DNA of 64,000 nt, from assembly GCA_963995505.1 (NCBI GenBank), contig OZ023198.1:11399141-11463140 (forward strand), read 5' to 3'. The translations under genes were made by a program, and so were the position numbers. Below the pieces are notes generated by a model. That model saw only the letters and a list, made by a program, of their open reading frames with translations. It did not search any database and had not been told where the DNA came from. The number at the start of each line of letters is the position of its first letter. The first letter of the stretch is position 1. Positions 47,996 to 58,933 of the stretch are shown here, piece by piece. This stretch comes from Hypericum androsaemum. Its lineage: Eukaryota; Streptophyta; Magnoliopsida; Malpighiales; Hypericaceae.

Positions 47996-49789
47996 TTACA
48001 AAACAGAGAGACAGATTATAAGGAATGAAGCTGCTGCAATGATCAGTATACCAGATTGTGTCGGATCTGCAGAATTCGGCAGATAAGGGTACTGCTCGGG
48101 TAACGGCATCTGGCACTCGTCGCCATTGAAGTACACCTTCCTTGGGAATGCCCATCCTTGTTTCAGGGTGAAGGTGTTCTTGTCCTTTTGAAGAAGCACC
48201 TCGGATTGGACGTTTCCGAACGGGCCAGCTTCCATCAGAAGATCATTGTAGAACTTCGTGCCATAGAACATTCCGGTGTCATCTGCAGATAAGAGATTCG
48301 ACATATCAGCTTCAGAAACTGCAGTGTCATGTAACAGAAGTAGAAAGCATTTGGGAACTTACTGACGGATTCGTACGGAACAAGCGGCTTGTAGTCGAAG
48401 CTAAAGACTTCGGTTATGTTGTTCAGGTTGGGGTGCTGGACCACCAGAGTCCACTGCGTGTAGTTCATTCGATAGTTGAAGTTCGTGATGGCGATCTTCG
48501 CGCGCCAGTACTCTTTGTAGTTGACCTTCACGTGCCAGTGCACTCGAACGGGGCACATATGATGCGTGCATTGCATTAGTGGCGTATTATCCTTCTTCGG
48601 TGTGTTTATACCTTTTCTGTGAGCTTCCTTTGAGTTACTCCTGCAAAATGTTCCCATTGTTATACAGGTTAAACGATTAACTATTCGTCTTGTGTCGATC
48701 TGTTACATAACTTACGTGACACAGCTGTTCTTGTTCTGACAACCACAGGCACAAGATGCACAAGGGGTAATCGTCTCATTGTAGAAAGACGAGAAGGAGA
48801 CGCAGCAACTCGGGTTTTTGGAGGCGAGGAACTGCGAGTAAGAGCATGTCACGTTCCACGTCACTGCGTAACACAGCGTAACGCGTAAGTCTACTTCCAA
48901 TGTCACCTTCTGCAAACATAAAACATGTAGAACAAGAGTAAAAAGCAAGAGCATACTGAGTGCCTGTGTCTTTCGACGACGATCCGGAGTGAGGAATACG
49001 GTGGATGGCACTACTTTTGCAGGGCCACATGTGTAGCCTGGTCCAGGACCAAGCAGAGTGAAATTCTTTGGCAACTTCACTGTCTTATTCGAGGTTCCGG
49101 CGAGTCCAACGCTGACCTGAAATGCTGAGACCGAAGCCGATGGATCCTGGCCCCAGGCTGCGAGTACACCGCCCTTGCAGCAATTCGAGAACTGCTGGTT
49201 GTAAGGGACTCCAGGGAGCAAGTCAACAACCACTGGAGTCTTCTTACAACAATGTGGTATGTTTCCCGTGAACTTCGAGCAGTCGCCTTGCTCCGTCGTC
49301 TGAGCTCCTACCATTGACCATATCACTTCTTTCTTAGCCCATGTCCAGCCTAGAGTCCAGCCAGGGCTCATTATGTGCCGGTACATTTGGAAGTTGCTCA
49401 TGGTTACTGTTGCCTGTGAGTAAACATCCCAGGTGTTACTATCCCGGATATGGTCTAGTTTAACCAAAGGTCTCAAGTTCGAGATGGTACCTACCACATA
49501 ACCATCTGGAGTCCAAGACATTACATCCCATTTGATCGTTATGTTACCGTTCGGATCCAACGGATCGTATGCAGCTGCATCAGTCATAAAACAGAACATG
49601 TTTTAACTGCTGTTATTGTTTATTTTGGACAACATTGGCATAAACAGACTTACCTGCATGAGGAACCATCAGGAAAGCTGCTGCAACAACGATAGCGAAC
49701 CTCGTTCGAGCGCGATTCTCCCATTCGCAACGAGGCGTTTCATCCAGGAAACCATCCTGGAATGCACTGGCAGAGCTTTCCAACCCCAT
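47996..49789 (-). CDS. COBL4: COBRA-like protein 4 (IRX6-type)
   Basis: Six exons: 49789-49654, 49574-49495, 49413-48957, 48863-48716, 48640-48363 and 48282-47996, giving 461 residues. Exons 2, 3 and 5 have the same lengths as in the neighbouring COBRA gene. Diagnostic for COBL4/IRX6 are MSNFQMYRHIMSPGWTLGW, DCSKFTGNIPHCCKKTP, DLLPGVPYNQQFSNCCKGGV, the KVVPSTVFLT segment and NTPKKDNTPLMQCTHHMCPV. CCVS lies at about 244-247. The GPI omega site is probably N436 (LPNSAD), before a hydrophobic tail. The family member acts in cellulose deposition in secondary walls of xylem and fibres. The N-terminus has about 29 polar residues before the hydrophobic FAIVVAAAFLMVPHA. This start is the only ATG giving the right frame into exon 2, but it is long for a signal peptide. 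It is tail to tail with COBRA. Confidence 0.93.
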
Positions 49790-49859
49790 TTGGAAGAGAC
49801 AAACCAGAAGCTAGATGGTGAAATGAGATTGCTATAGCTTTAAGAAGAGGGAAGAGCAC

Positions 49860-51880
49860 CATACACCAACATGAAGAAGAAGAAGAAGAAGAAGAATTGT
49901 CACAAGATGTCTCACCAACTGGTTGTTAGCTATGATGAGATATTTGGATACTACCTTCCAGAGACCATACATCAACTTATTAATATGGCTTCCAAACGCA
50001 GCAGTGTTAAATACTCGTATGGAGAGTTTTGCAACCTTTCAAATGTCCTACTCCGACTCGAATCTGGATTAGTCGACATAGTGGCGTCCGAATACCATAT
50101 GATCTAACCGAAAAATAATATTCCATGCTCTGTCTACCAAGGTTCCTGCATCTTGAAGCAACATTTTGGCTAGAAAAATCATGGCCAAAGTTGGAGAGAA
50201 GTGTTTCAGAAGTGTGATCACAACATCCCATCTGTTCCTTACCTTCTACATTGGTGAAGATATCTGTGACTCTGTCACTTTCTTGTAAGCTTGACTGCCT
50301 TTTGAAGCTAAGTCATCCCATTCCATACTTACCATTCACCCATCCAAACATCTACTCTCTTTTTTTGAAATATCTCATTCGTGGTACGTAATTTTATGGT
50401 GCTCTTTTCATACTAAGTGTCAATACATGAATCATTGATATTTCAATATGACCCACGAGAGAAAAAATAAATCTGTATGACTCACTATAAAATTATTGTT
50501 TGATTATTAAATATATCGAGTCTTATTTTTGAAGATACCATCGTAAAAATTTCCATGCTCTCTCCCTTCACTTTACCAGTAGACCAGCTGTCACTTAGTA
50601 TCCCCTTCTCTTTTGGTTTAGTCTATGTAAAAGAAATTTGGTCGTTAATCTTCCATAATTATGATATGTAGTCTATTCACAGTATTTAAACTGGATATCT
50701 TGATTAACCAAGTTTAGGTCCTTTATTGTCTGAACTGCCTCCGGTCAGATTCTTGAAAATTAGCGTGTCCCTTTTAATAAATCTCTCGACTTGCCTATAT
50801 TACTGAAAATGTTGTGTTGGTTGCTTTTTGGTAATATCTATGATCACAATTGAAAATTTACACCATTCAATCTCAACTCTCTAATTCTCTTTATTAAAAA
50901 CTTGATCTTTATATGTATCCTCTTTTAAAGAATATTCAAAATTTTAAACTTGAATTAAAAAAATTCAAATTCGACGAATCGTAATTCGAGCTTTAGACGG
51001 ATCAAATACGGTTCAAATTTTTGACAATTCGAATTTGATGAATTCGAACCGTGGTCAAGCTTAACGAGGGAGGAGAAAGGAGAGAATAGATTAATGAAAG
51101 AGTGGAAGGAAAAAATAAAATTTTCAAAATTACGTTGTCCGGCGAGATTTTTTGTCATAGTTACAAAAGTAGCTTAATTGACCATAAAGGGAAGAGAAAA
51201 AAATTAATGACCATAAGTTAAAATTTGTGAAAAATAGTGATCATGAACATCTTTTCTCATCTATGACCATAAAAAGTCCGATCTTCTTGATCGAAAACCC
51301 ATCAAACCCATTTTCCCTAAAGTGCAAAAGCCCACAAAACTTGAAACCAGCCCAGCAAAATCCAAGATTCGCGAGGAATTTTTTTGGGGAAGGGGAACGG
51401 TGTCCACTCAAAACAAAAGAAACTAAACCCTATGGAAAGAAAAGGAAAGTTAGAAATCTTTTATTAAAAAAAGGTATTCACTATGTTCCCTAATTAAAAT
51501 TTAAATCGAATATGATTTTGAAATGACAAAGCTCTTCTATAAATTAACGACATAATAATTGTTAAAAATTAGCATGACTCAAGTGATAAAAATATGGAGT
51601 AAAAGTGTGATTATACTCAAATAAAATTAGATTCAGAATGAATAAATTTAAAAATGGGCAAGTTATAAGCAATCTTGAGAACATTTCTACCAAATTGAGA
51701 TTTTGGTCAGTATACTAGGCCATATAGTAGAAGCTCATGTAACCCAAATCTTTTTTCAATGCGGATAAAATAAAGCATGTTTAGTGTGAGCCCATGGCCA
51801 AAAAGGTTGGAATAAATTGTGTCGGTAACCCATCAGGTGTGTTGATATTTCTGTTATGCAAGTGGAAATGGCCTATTTCC
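49860..51880. other. Intergenic region with SINE tail remnant
   Basis: A SINE-like 3' half lies on the plus strand at 50001-50103 (TGTTAAATACTCGTATGGAG, then ATCTGGATTAGTCGAC and GTCCGAATACC). The stretch 50965-51055 resembles 36225-36350. No gene is recognised. Confidence 0.45.
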
Positions 51881-52145
51881 TCGACTATTAAATGGTGTTT
51901 GAGGTATTTATCATAATGACAGGATTCTTAACAACGTGGACTACATGGAGAAGTACAGGAAATATGAAGAGGACCACTCTTGTCGGTTGATCACAAAGTA
52001 CTTTTCTGTCAAAAATCTACATGGAGGTAAGTAACATCAACATGGTTGCTTTAGTAAATTGTATGTCTTATTTTGAATCTTATAATTCCTAACAGATCAC
52101 AATAGACAGTTTCTGGTTTGCACTCCCTTGTATATTTTGCTGAAC
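51830..52145 (+). pseudogene. Duplicated exon fragment of the 129-residue gene
   Basis: About 315 bp match 56195-56515 across intron, exon 3 and the next intron. The exon-like part (about 51925-52027) reads ILNNVDYMEKYRKYEEDHSC, then RLITKYFSVKN. The parent at 56277 reads ILSSIEYMEKYRKYEEEYSR. No other exon of the parent gene is found next to it. It is a DNA-level duplicate because intron sequence is included. Confidence 0.72.
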
Positions 52146-52436
52146 ATTATGGGCAGTTGCATCCATCTGTCCTTTTTATATGCGCTACCTAGAGCGGTCC
52201 TTTTATCTGCAGAATTTCCAGTTGTACACACCGTGTAAGGGATATTATAGCTACTATATGCAGATAGAGTTGAGGCCAGAAGGCTGTTAGTATAGAGAAC
52301 ATGTGTTTGGAACAGGAGAATTGTTTGGGAAACCTGCTTAACTGTAAATTTTTCCTTCTCATCCTAGTTACGATACGTGCAACACAGATTTACATGTCCG
52401 TTTCGTTTTTATGTTGTTGTCTGTTCAGTTTTGTGC

Positions 52437-52639
52437 TGAGGATTACCAAACATGTAGAGCTGTCGAGACCACCTCCCTCGTTACGAGAGATCTTGAGCAG
52501 CGTTGGGAGTTCTCCGGCTGGAGCAGACAGAACTCTTAAGGAATTGCTACAAGAGTAGTCAATTGCAGATGGAGTTCAGGCCCGGATGGACGGGCTTATA
52601 TTCCAGAGTCTTAATGGTGCTCCTTTCTCTAACCCAATT
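52437..52639 (+). pseudogene. Decayed coding-like stretch of unknown origin
   Basis: The frame reads VELSRPPPSLREILSSVGSS, PAGADRTLKELLQE, then TAG, then SIADGVQARMDGLIFQSLNG and APFSNP, up to a GTAAGT-like donor. Composition is protein-like on both sides of one stop, suggesting a broken exon pair. I do not recognise the family. Confidence 0.35.
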
Positions 52640-52995
52640 GTAAGTTCGATTAAAGATTATCTGGGTTCTCTCTTATTCGTCAATTTCCGGTTTGTCTTTG
52701 TCTTCCTTTAACAAGTTTAAAGTAGTCATTGAAAAAACTCAAGTTCTAGTGCATTGCATATAAAGTACTCTAAATAGCAAATTACAGCTGCGTCAACTCA
52801 AATCTCAATTCTGTGTACCCACAGTACTCCAACCGACTATCCTTTTATGGCTGGATAAATAAGGACCATCTTTTTGTAGTTCCTCTTGCACATTTCTAGG
52901 AGACCAATCTATGTGGTTGACCATCTCTATGATACCGATGCTATACATAATTTAATCATCATCTTTTTTTTTCCTACACAAGCATTGTCTCAAAT

Positions 52996-53577
52996 TTAAG
53001 AGGGGGGAGGGCCGTATTTAACCAGCGAATCAAATATGGCCTCCCTCCTACAAGCATCGATCCAATTAGCCCAAGTAGTAGTGGGAGGTGGTGAGCAAGT
53101 GTCCAGAAAGAGAGCAACCAGGGCACCAACGTATAAGGACAAAGCAACGCACTTGAGGCTCAATGGGAATGGGATAGTAACAGAGAGGAAGAAGGTCGTG
53201 ACGAAGAAGAAAATGGCGGCTTTCTCTAGCACTTCAGCCGCTTCAGGATGCCTCAGGACAAGTAAACTTGCAAGTAGGACGAAGACAAAAGCGAAGAAGT
53301 TGGTAATGGAGACCAGACGTAGGGTCAGAGGAAGCTGGGGGTGTTCGACTTGGACGGTCGAAAGGGATATCTCCATGGCCAACGCGAAGCACAGCTGAAT
53401 CATTACCTCCGGCCAGTTGATGCTCATGCTTTGGTCATTGGGGGTGAAAAAGGAGGTAAGGTTGCACAGCCGGGAGAAGAATAAAATGGCAATCAAATTG
53501 AAGAGAGACTTGAGAAGTGAGAGATCTCCATGGAGCTGCTGGCTGTCTTGAGGTTTTATGTTGATATATTTAGTCAT
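52996..53577 (-). CDS. Unknown plant multi-pass membrane protein
   Basis: An intronless frame of 193 residues. About four hydrophobic segments are visible: LFNLIAILFFSRL (about 25-37), an amphipathic stretch around IQLCFALAMEISL, FFAFVFVLLASLLVL (about 94-108), AIFFFVTTFFLSVTIPFPLS (about 121-140) and LSLYVGALVALFLDT (about 146-160). The N-terminal 20 residues are polar, and the C-terminus is soluble (WANWIDACRREAIFDSL). I recognise no catalytic or transport motif. The hydrophobic coding bias and length support a real gene, but it has no intron and no conserved partner here. It could be a lineage-specific gene. Confidence 0.6.
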   Translation of the reverse strand: MTKYINIKPQDSQQLHGDLSLLKSLFNLIAILFFSRLCNLTSFFTPNDQSMSINWPEVMIQLCFALAMEISLSTVQVEHPQLPLTLRLVSITNFFAFVFVLLASLLVLRHPEAAEVLEKAAIFFFVTTFFLSVTIPFPLSLKCVALSLYVGALVALFLDTCSPPPTTTWANWIDACRREAIFDSLVKYGPPPS

Positions 53578-53599
53578 GTCTTAATGTGTGGATGTACCT

Positions 53600-55200
53600 T
53601 TATATGCATACTTGTGTATGACTGGAGTGACATTGGTGGGGTGGGGGGCGACGTGTATAGAATACACTTGGTTGGTCAATGATGGGAAAGTCTTTACCCT
53701 TTTTTTTGTTTTTTAGAAGATGGGAAGGGGTATAACATTTTAATAAGTTGTACTGCGGCTGGATTGGTATATGGCGGCAAGATGACCTAAAATCCACATA
53801 TACGGCAACCAACTTATTTATTATCCATTCTAAAAAAACTTATTTATTATCCAAGCAACTTTTTTTTATTGATTTAGAAAAATCATGCGTGTAATATGAC
53901 TTTTTTTATGATGGTTTGATAAAAATCTGGTCAGATCAGACAAGTCGAGTAGAAAAAATAGGTTGATTCATCCAGACTGACCAAATTTCGAGCGATTAGT
54001 AAAGTGGACAGATTAACCCCAAACCGACAAAAAAAGTTCCAAACTCATAATTTGTTCACCGTCGGATCGCATTTTTTAAAACCTCGTATGCCGAAGCGTC
54101 AATCGATGCATATTTTCCCAGTTTCGTATTTCCCAATTCCCCAAATCTATTCCTTTTATGGGGAATGGTGGCGCGAATCGAATTACAGGACGACAAGAAC
54201 AACCATAACAAAGGGTAACTAACTAATAATGATATTTCACTCGTTTTGTTGATCAACTATAAATCAAAGAGGGTAACTAACTAATGATTCATTTGGAATA
54301 TTAATATATCCGCTGACCCACCTAATCAGTTCATTTTTCATTTCTTTGGCACATCAAGGTATATTATAGTCAAGCGCAGAGGAATTTTTTATGCCGACGG
54401 ACTTTGTAGTTTCAGTGTGTGGATTTATTCTTTTGGCTCTTTTATCCCTTTATCCATGATTTCTGCTTGCAATTACTAAAGTATTTAGTCAAGTGCATAA
54501 GGATTTTTTATGCACGTTTAAATTATCGTATTTGATATTTTTAAAATAAGTAAAGTGAATAAAGATAGATCTAATTCAAATTAGATTGTAAATCGCACAC
54601 ATTTAGAATTTTTCGAAACAATATCCTCTTGAAAAAACAACTGGGTTACCTATCAATAAAATCCTATCTCCCTTTCAAAAAGTAAGCAACGTGAAGATAT
54701 CACCGATCCAAATACTAAAAATTACTTTAACCTAAAAACAAATAATACAAATTATATTTTTCATAAAATTTTGAGTTCAAATTTTACAAATAAAATTAGT
54801 GTTAATAAAGAATGGGCAAGATAATCATAGATCAATATTGTTTACATAAAATAATTCATTTTAGTATCTTCTAGTTCCATGGCTTTTAACTTAGGACCAT
54901 GTGGTTTAATTTTGTGTAACCGTATTTTATAAATTGATACTTTTTGATAATTTTTTTTAATCAGGGTTAATTTGTCCACGTGACATTTTCATGTAAATTC
55001 TATGTGATATTTATCTCTCCCGCGTGGCGATGAAATGACAAACTAAATACACACAATTTAAATACTAATCTAAAATAAAACCCCAGAAACCAAAATGTCT
55101 TAAATCCACAAAATGTGGTTAGAGATTTTTTAACGAACTGAACAGTAAACAAACAACCAATTTTTAACAATAAAATAAGCAAAGACCAAAGTTCTTCGTC
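53600..55200. other. AT-rich intergenic region
   Basis: Nothing recognised. It holds the promoters of the membrane-protein gene (minus) and the 129-residue gene (plus). Confidence 0.4.
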
Positions 55201-55212
55201 GTTCCCTCTCAA

Positions 55213-55293
55213 ATGGAATCATCGGCGCAACGGCCACGCGCGCCGTCGCCTCCTTCCCCTTCCTCCCTACCAATCCCCCCCAAGGTAGGTAGA

Positions 55294-55327
<34 letters not shown>

Positions 55328-56917
55328 TTCTGGGTTTTATTTATTTTTATTAATAATATATGTTGTGTTTTTATTTCGGGCTTTGCGTTTGCAGTTCGAA
55401 GGCGCGAAGGACGAGAAGCCGCCCACCTCCGACGACGAAAACCCACGCGACGTTCCCCAGTTACAGTAAGTGCCCTTTTTTATTTATTTACTCAACACAA
55501 ATTATCTCCATTATTCGGGAAAAGAAGAAGAAATTTTGCTGGTAATAATAGCTGAAGCGTTTCGTCGAACACTTGGTGCGCATTTAGGCTGTTCATGTGC
55601 TCAACTTGCCCGAGTTAGTTTCAAGTCTAGAAATTGTGATTTCTGGTTATGTTTGTTGGTCGGTCGTCTACTTGCGTGGTGGAGAGAATGTTGGCTGCTT
55701 CTTGTGGAGGCTGAACAAGGGTTTACGCTTACTAGACTCCGGAGCACCCCGGGGGCGGGTACCTCAATGTGCCATGCCGATGTCGGGGATACGATGGTTA
55801 GATTTGCTCATGCGGAGAATTGTGTGCTTGATTTATCATCAGCATTTCCAATGTGTCTTTGGCTCGGCCGCTATGGTCTTTGTTCCTTGGAACTCGAATT
55901 GAAATGCTTGCCACGTCAAAGAATGCTCTTATGCAACAATGTGTTTGTTTATACATTTGGTCTTTGTTGTACTTGATTTGTGATCTCCAATGCCACGTTT
56001 CTTGAATATGAAGATCGTTGGACGTAAATCCAAGTGCTAATATCGGTTCAGTATCTTTCTTTCAAGTTACCATGGATTGATTGGAGTTTTAATTTTCACA
56101 TCGTACTTACTATTATTTAGCTAATTGAACAACCATTAGTTCTGAGCGTACTTAACTGCCTACTGAATCAAGTACAGCTCATAAAATTTTGTTCATATTT
56201 CCGTTATGCAACTTTCGTCTGATGGCCTATTTTCTTGGCTATTCAAGGGAGTTTAAGGTATTTATCATAATGTCAGGATTCTTAGCAGCATAGAGTACAT
56301 GGAGAAGTATAGGAAATATGAAGAGGAATACTCCCGTCGGTTGCTCTCAAAGTACTTCTCTGACAAAAATCTATATGGAGGTAAGCAACATCAACATGGT
56401 TGCTTTAGTAATTTGTATGTTTTATCTTGAACCTTAAAATTCCTAACAGACTGCAATAGACAGTTTCGGGTTCGCACTCCCTTGTATATGTTGCTGAATT
56501 TTATGGGCAGCGGCTTTTTTAGTTGGCACATAAGATCTGTATTTAACTGCTATGTCTGTTGGAATGATATAATAACATACTTCAACCCTTTACCTTTTGT
56601 ATCTAGAAATTGTTGTTAGCAGTTCCTATCCAATGAACTTTGGATGCATTGATCAGTTTGTGATACGTAAAACTGATCCTCTCCTTTAATTTCAGTAAAC
56701 GTTTATGATGAGAAGATTACAATTGGCAATGAGTCAATATTGTCGAGCAGGTAACAACAGCATCCGAATAATATAGCTCTATTGATATGCAACTAGATCA
56801 TACCAAGTGATTTTGTGTGATCTGTCCAGGTGGCCTTGCACTCAGTCTTTTGTGGAACCTTTAAATCCCTTGAAGAAACAGAGGACCTCTGGTTCACCAT
56901 CAGCTACCGACAGCTGA
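55213..56917 (+). CDS. Small plant protein of unknown function (129 residues)
   Basis: Five exons: 55213-55284, 55395-55465, 56277-56380, 56696-56750 and 56830-56917, with phases 0, 2, 1, 2 and a TGA at 56915. The N-terminus is Pro/Ser-rich (SPPSPSSLPIPPK), then an acidic linker (FEGAKDEKPPTSDDENPRDV). Exon 3 encodes a charged helix IEYMEKYRKYEEEYSRRLLS, followed by KYFSDKNLYGG. The rest is VNVYDEKITIGNESILSSRW and a Ser/Pro-rich end. No known domain is recognised. The charged helix may be a protein-interaction element. Exon 3 with its introns is duplicated at 51830. Each splice site is canonical, which supports the model. The function is unknown. Confidence 0.68.
55300..55327. repeat. TC microsatellite in intron 1
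   Basis: A (TC)n run just after the donor of the first intron of the 129-residue gene. Confidence 0.75.
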
Positions 56918-57748
56918 AACATATCCTCAATGCTCTACATCTGTTAAGGAAAAACGGTCTGTCGTTCATTTTCGACATTTATTCCTTACACGGTATTTTG
57001 TAAATACTGCACGTACTTAACTTGAGGTGGTGATTTAGAGGAAATAGAAGAAAGCTTCTTCACTGTTTCCCACCCAGTGGTCGTAAAGTGCTCATGGAGG
57101 ATTGTGCGTCTTTACCTGCTGAACCTAAAGTTCAATCTTCTTTGTGCGTATAGATTAGGCATCACTTGCGCGAATCACATGTTTATGGCTACTCTCTCAT
57201 TTCCTTGTTTCTGCTACCGTCCTGTTATAATCCAGATGTTTTTAACTCCCATCCTTTCTTTGGGATCTTTAATCCAAAGACGGATTAAGCATCAACTGGA
57301 ACTTAATCCAAGTGATTGCTTGAAGTTTTTATGGTGAAATAAACAATGACTTCCCCTTTTCTGCAAGTCTGAATTGGAGCTTGATCCAAGTAATTACTCT
57401 TCAGTAATTGCTTGAGCTTACATGTTTGAATTCAAATGAAAAAAAAAAGTACTCACACGAAGATCCTGAATGGTTTTGTAGTTGAATAACAAGTTCCAAT
57501 TACTTCTGCAATATAACTTGCATATTGAAGGAAACATAGTCTAGTTATTCATAATAAAATAGTCATCTACTAGTTCGCGTTAACATTTTTAGCATGAACC
57601 TATGGATATCAGGAGAGAAGTATTGCCATTTAGCAGTAGAAATGCTGGAGACATCATTTTGTTGTAATCTGATAAGAGATCATAATATTCTAGCATAAAC
57701 TATATTTAATCTTGTAACTTATAATGGGATCAAGGGATTCCTCACTTT

Positions 57749-58222
57749 TTAAGTTGCGCCTCCTATGGGATTGCTAGCGCCACATCCATCTTTCGCATTG
57801 CTCGTAGAAGACAACAACTCGCCGACAACATTCTGCAGCAATGCAACTCTGTTGCGGAGTTGGGAGTTCTCGTAAAAGGTTGCCTGCTTGCATTCCAACA
57901 AGCTGATGACCTCCTCACACAGCAGGTTGTTGACAGTCTGGAGCTGATTGACCTTAGACTGGAGCTCTTCAATCAGTTTCTTCCTCCTCATCCATAATCT
58001 CCGAGCGGATTCTCTATTGGATATTGCCCTCCTGAGTCGCTTCTCGGAAATGGTTGCTTCGCCTTTGCTTAATTCACAGGAAGTGGAGCCTAGGGTGGGA
58101 GATGGTGCAATACTTGGAACAAACACGTGGAGTGGGGAATGGCTTAGGGAACTAGATATGGCATTTGGAGAAGACAGATTGTCAATGGCCGGAACTTTGT
58201 TTGCAGCCCGTGAGCTGCATGT
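57749..58222 (-). pseudogene. Decayed group-S type bZIP transcription factor
   Basis: The open frame runs from after TAA 58225-58223 to TGA at 57749, with no in-frame ATG before the DNA-binding region. It encodes SEKRLRRAISNRESARRLWM, then a zipper (LIEELQSKVNQLQTVNNLLC, VISLLECKQATF, ENSQLRNRVALLQNVVGELL). The canonical pattern is N-x7-R. Here the second key residue is Trp (NRESARRL-W), so a DNA-contacting arginine is lost. The lack of a start, an upstream stop and this change suggest a pseudogene. An unseen upstream exon remains possible. It lies beside the RING gene, as AtbZIP70 and AtbZIP3 do beside RING genes in my recollection. Confidence 0.62.
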
Positions 58223-58510
58223 TTAGGTTGCCCAGAGACAGCTGCTTTCCGTCTTTGGCAACGAGATCGGGAAGGTATCGACTCGAGCTCGCCCGAGGTG
58301 GAGAACGGTCGAATACCTTGGCCATGGGTACCTCCATTTCTAGTAGTATTGTTAAGAGTTGGTGCCTGGAGAAAGGAAAAGGGCAAGTGCTTTGCTTTAC
58401 TTGATTTTATAGGGAATGTGCATCTCCTAACAAGTATGAACTAAAATGGCAAATAAATACCCTTGGTCCATGTTCTCTCAATGGTTCTCCAGCCAAAAGG
58501 CGAGGGGACT

Positions 58511-58645
58511 GGGGATAGAGGGACTTGAACCCTCATGATTTATAAAGTCGATGGATTTTCCTCTTACTATAAATTTCCTTCGTGTCGATATTGACATGTC
58601 GACTGGAACTCTATCTTTATTCTCGTGCAATTTATCAGACCAGAC
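58511..58645 (-). other. Nuclear plastid insertion: trnL(UAA) 3' exon and intron end
   Basis: The plus strand from 58511 reads GGGGATAGAGGGACTTGAAC, the well-known 3' primer site of chloroplast trnL-UAA. On the minus strand, 58559-58511 is the 49-nt 3' exon with a few substitutions. Sequence from 58560 to about 58645 matches the 3' end of the trnL group I intron (AAATTTATAGTAAGAGG; ACATGTCAATATCGACA; CGAGAATAAAGATAGAGT). The 5' exon and anticodon are absent, so it is not a tRNA gene. It is a short NUPT. Confidence 0.85.
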
Positions 58646-58933
58646 TGTAATCTTTTGAAGTTTTCGTCGGAACCAAACACATTTAAGTACTGTAGTTACT
58701 GGAAAAAGATGAAAAATCACAAAAAAAATGTATCCTCGAGAATTACGAGACAATCAGCAAAATGGTATGGTAAGTAACCTCACCAAAACCAACAAAAGAC
58801 TACCCGAGGATTCCATTATCCCCTACCGAGACCAGACCAGTTCAATCCCAACAACAACATATATAATCTCAAATGATCCTACCAGAAACAAAAACCTCCA
58901 AGCAGGCATTCGCAGTCATCAGACAGGACACCA

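Noticed and set aside
53036..53398. Plus-strand basic protein opposite the membrane-protein gene
   Set aside because: It is the reverse of a hydrophobic coding frame, giving Lys/Arg/Thr-rich noise.
58511..58559. tRNA-Leu gene
   Set aside because: Only the 3' exon of plastid trnL is present. There is no 5' half or anticodon.
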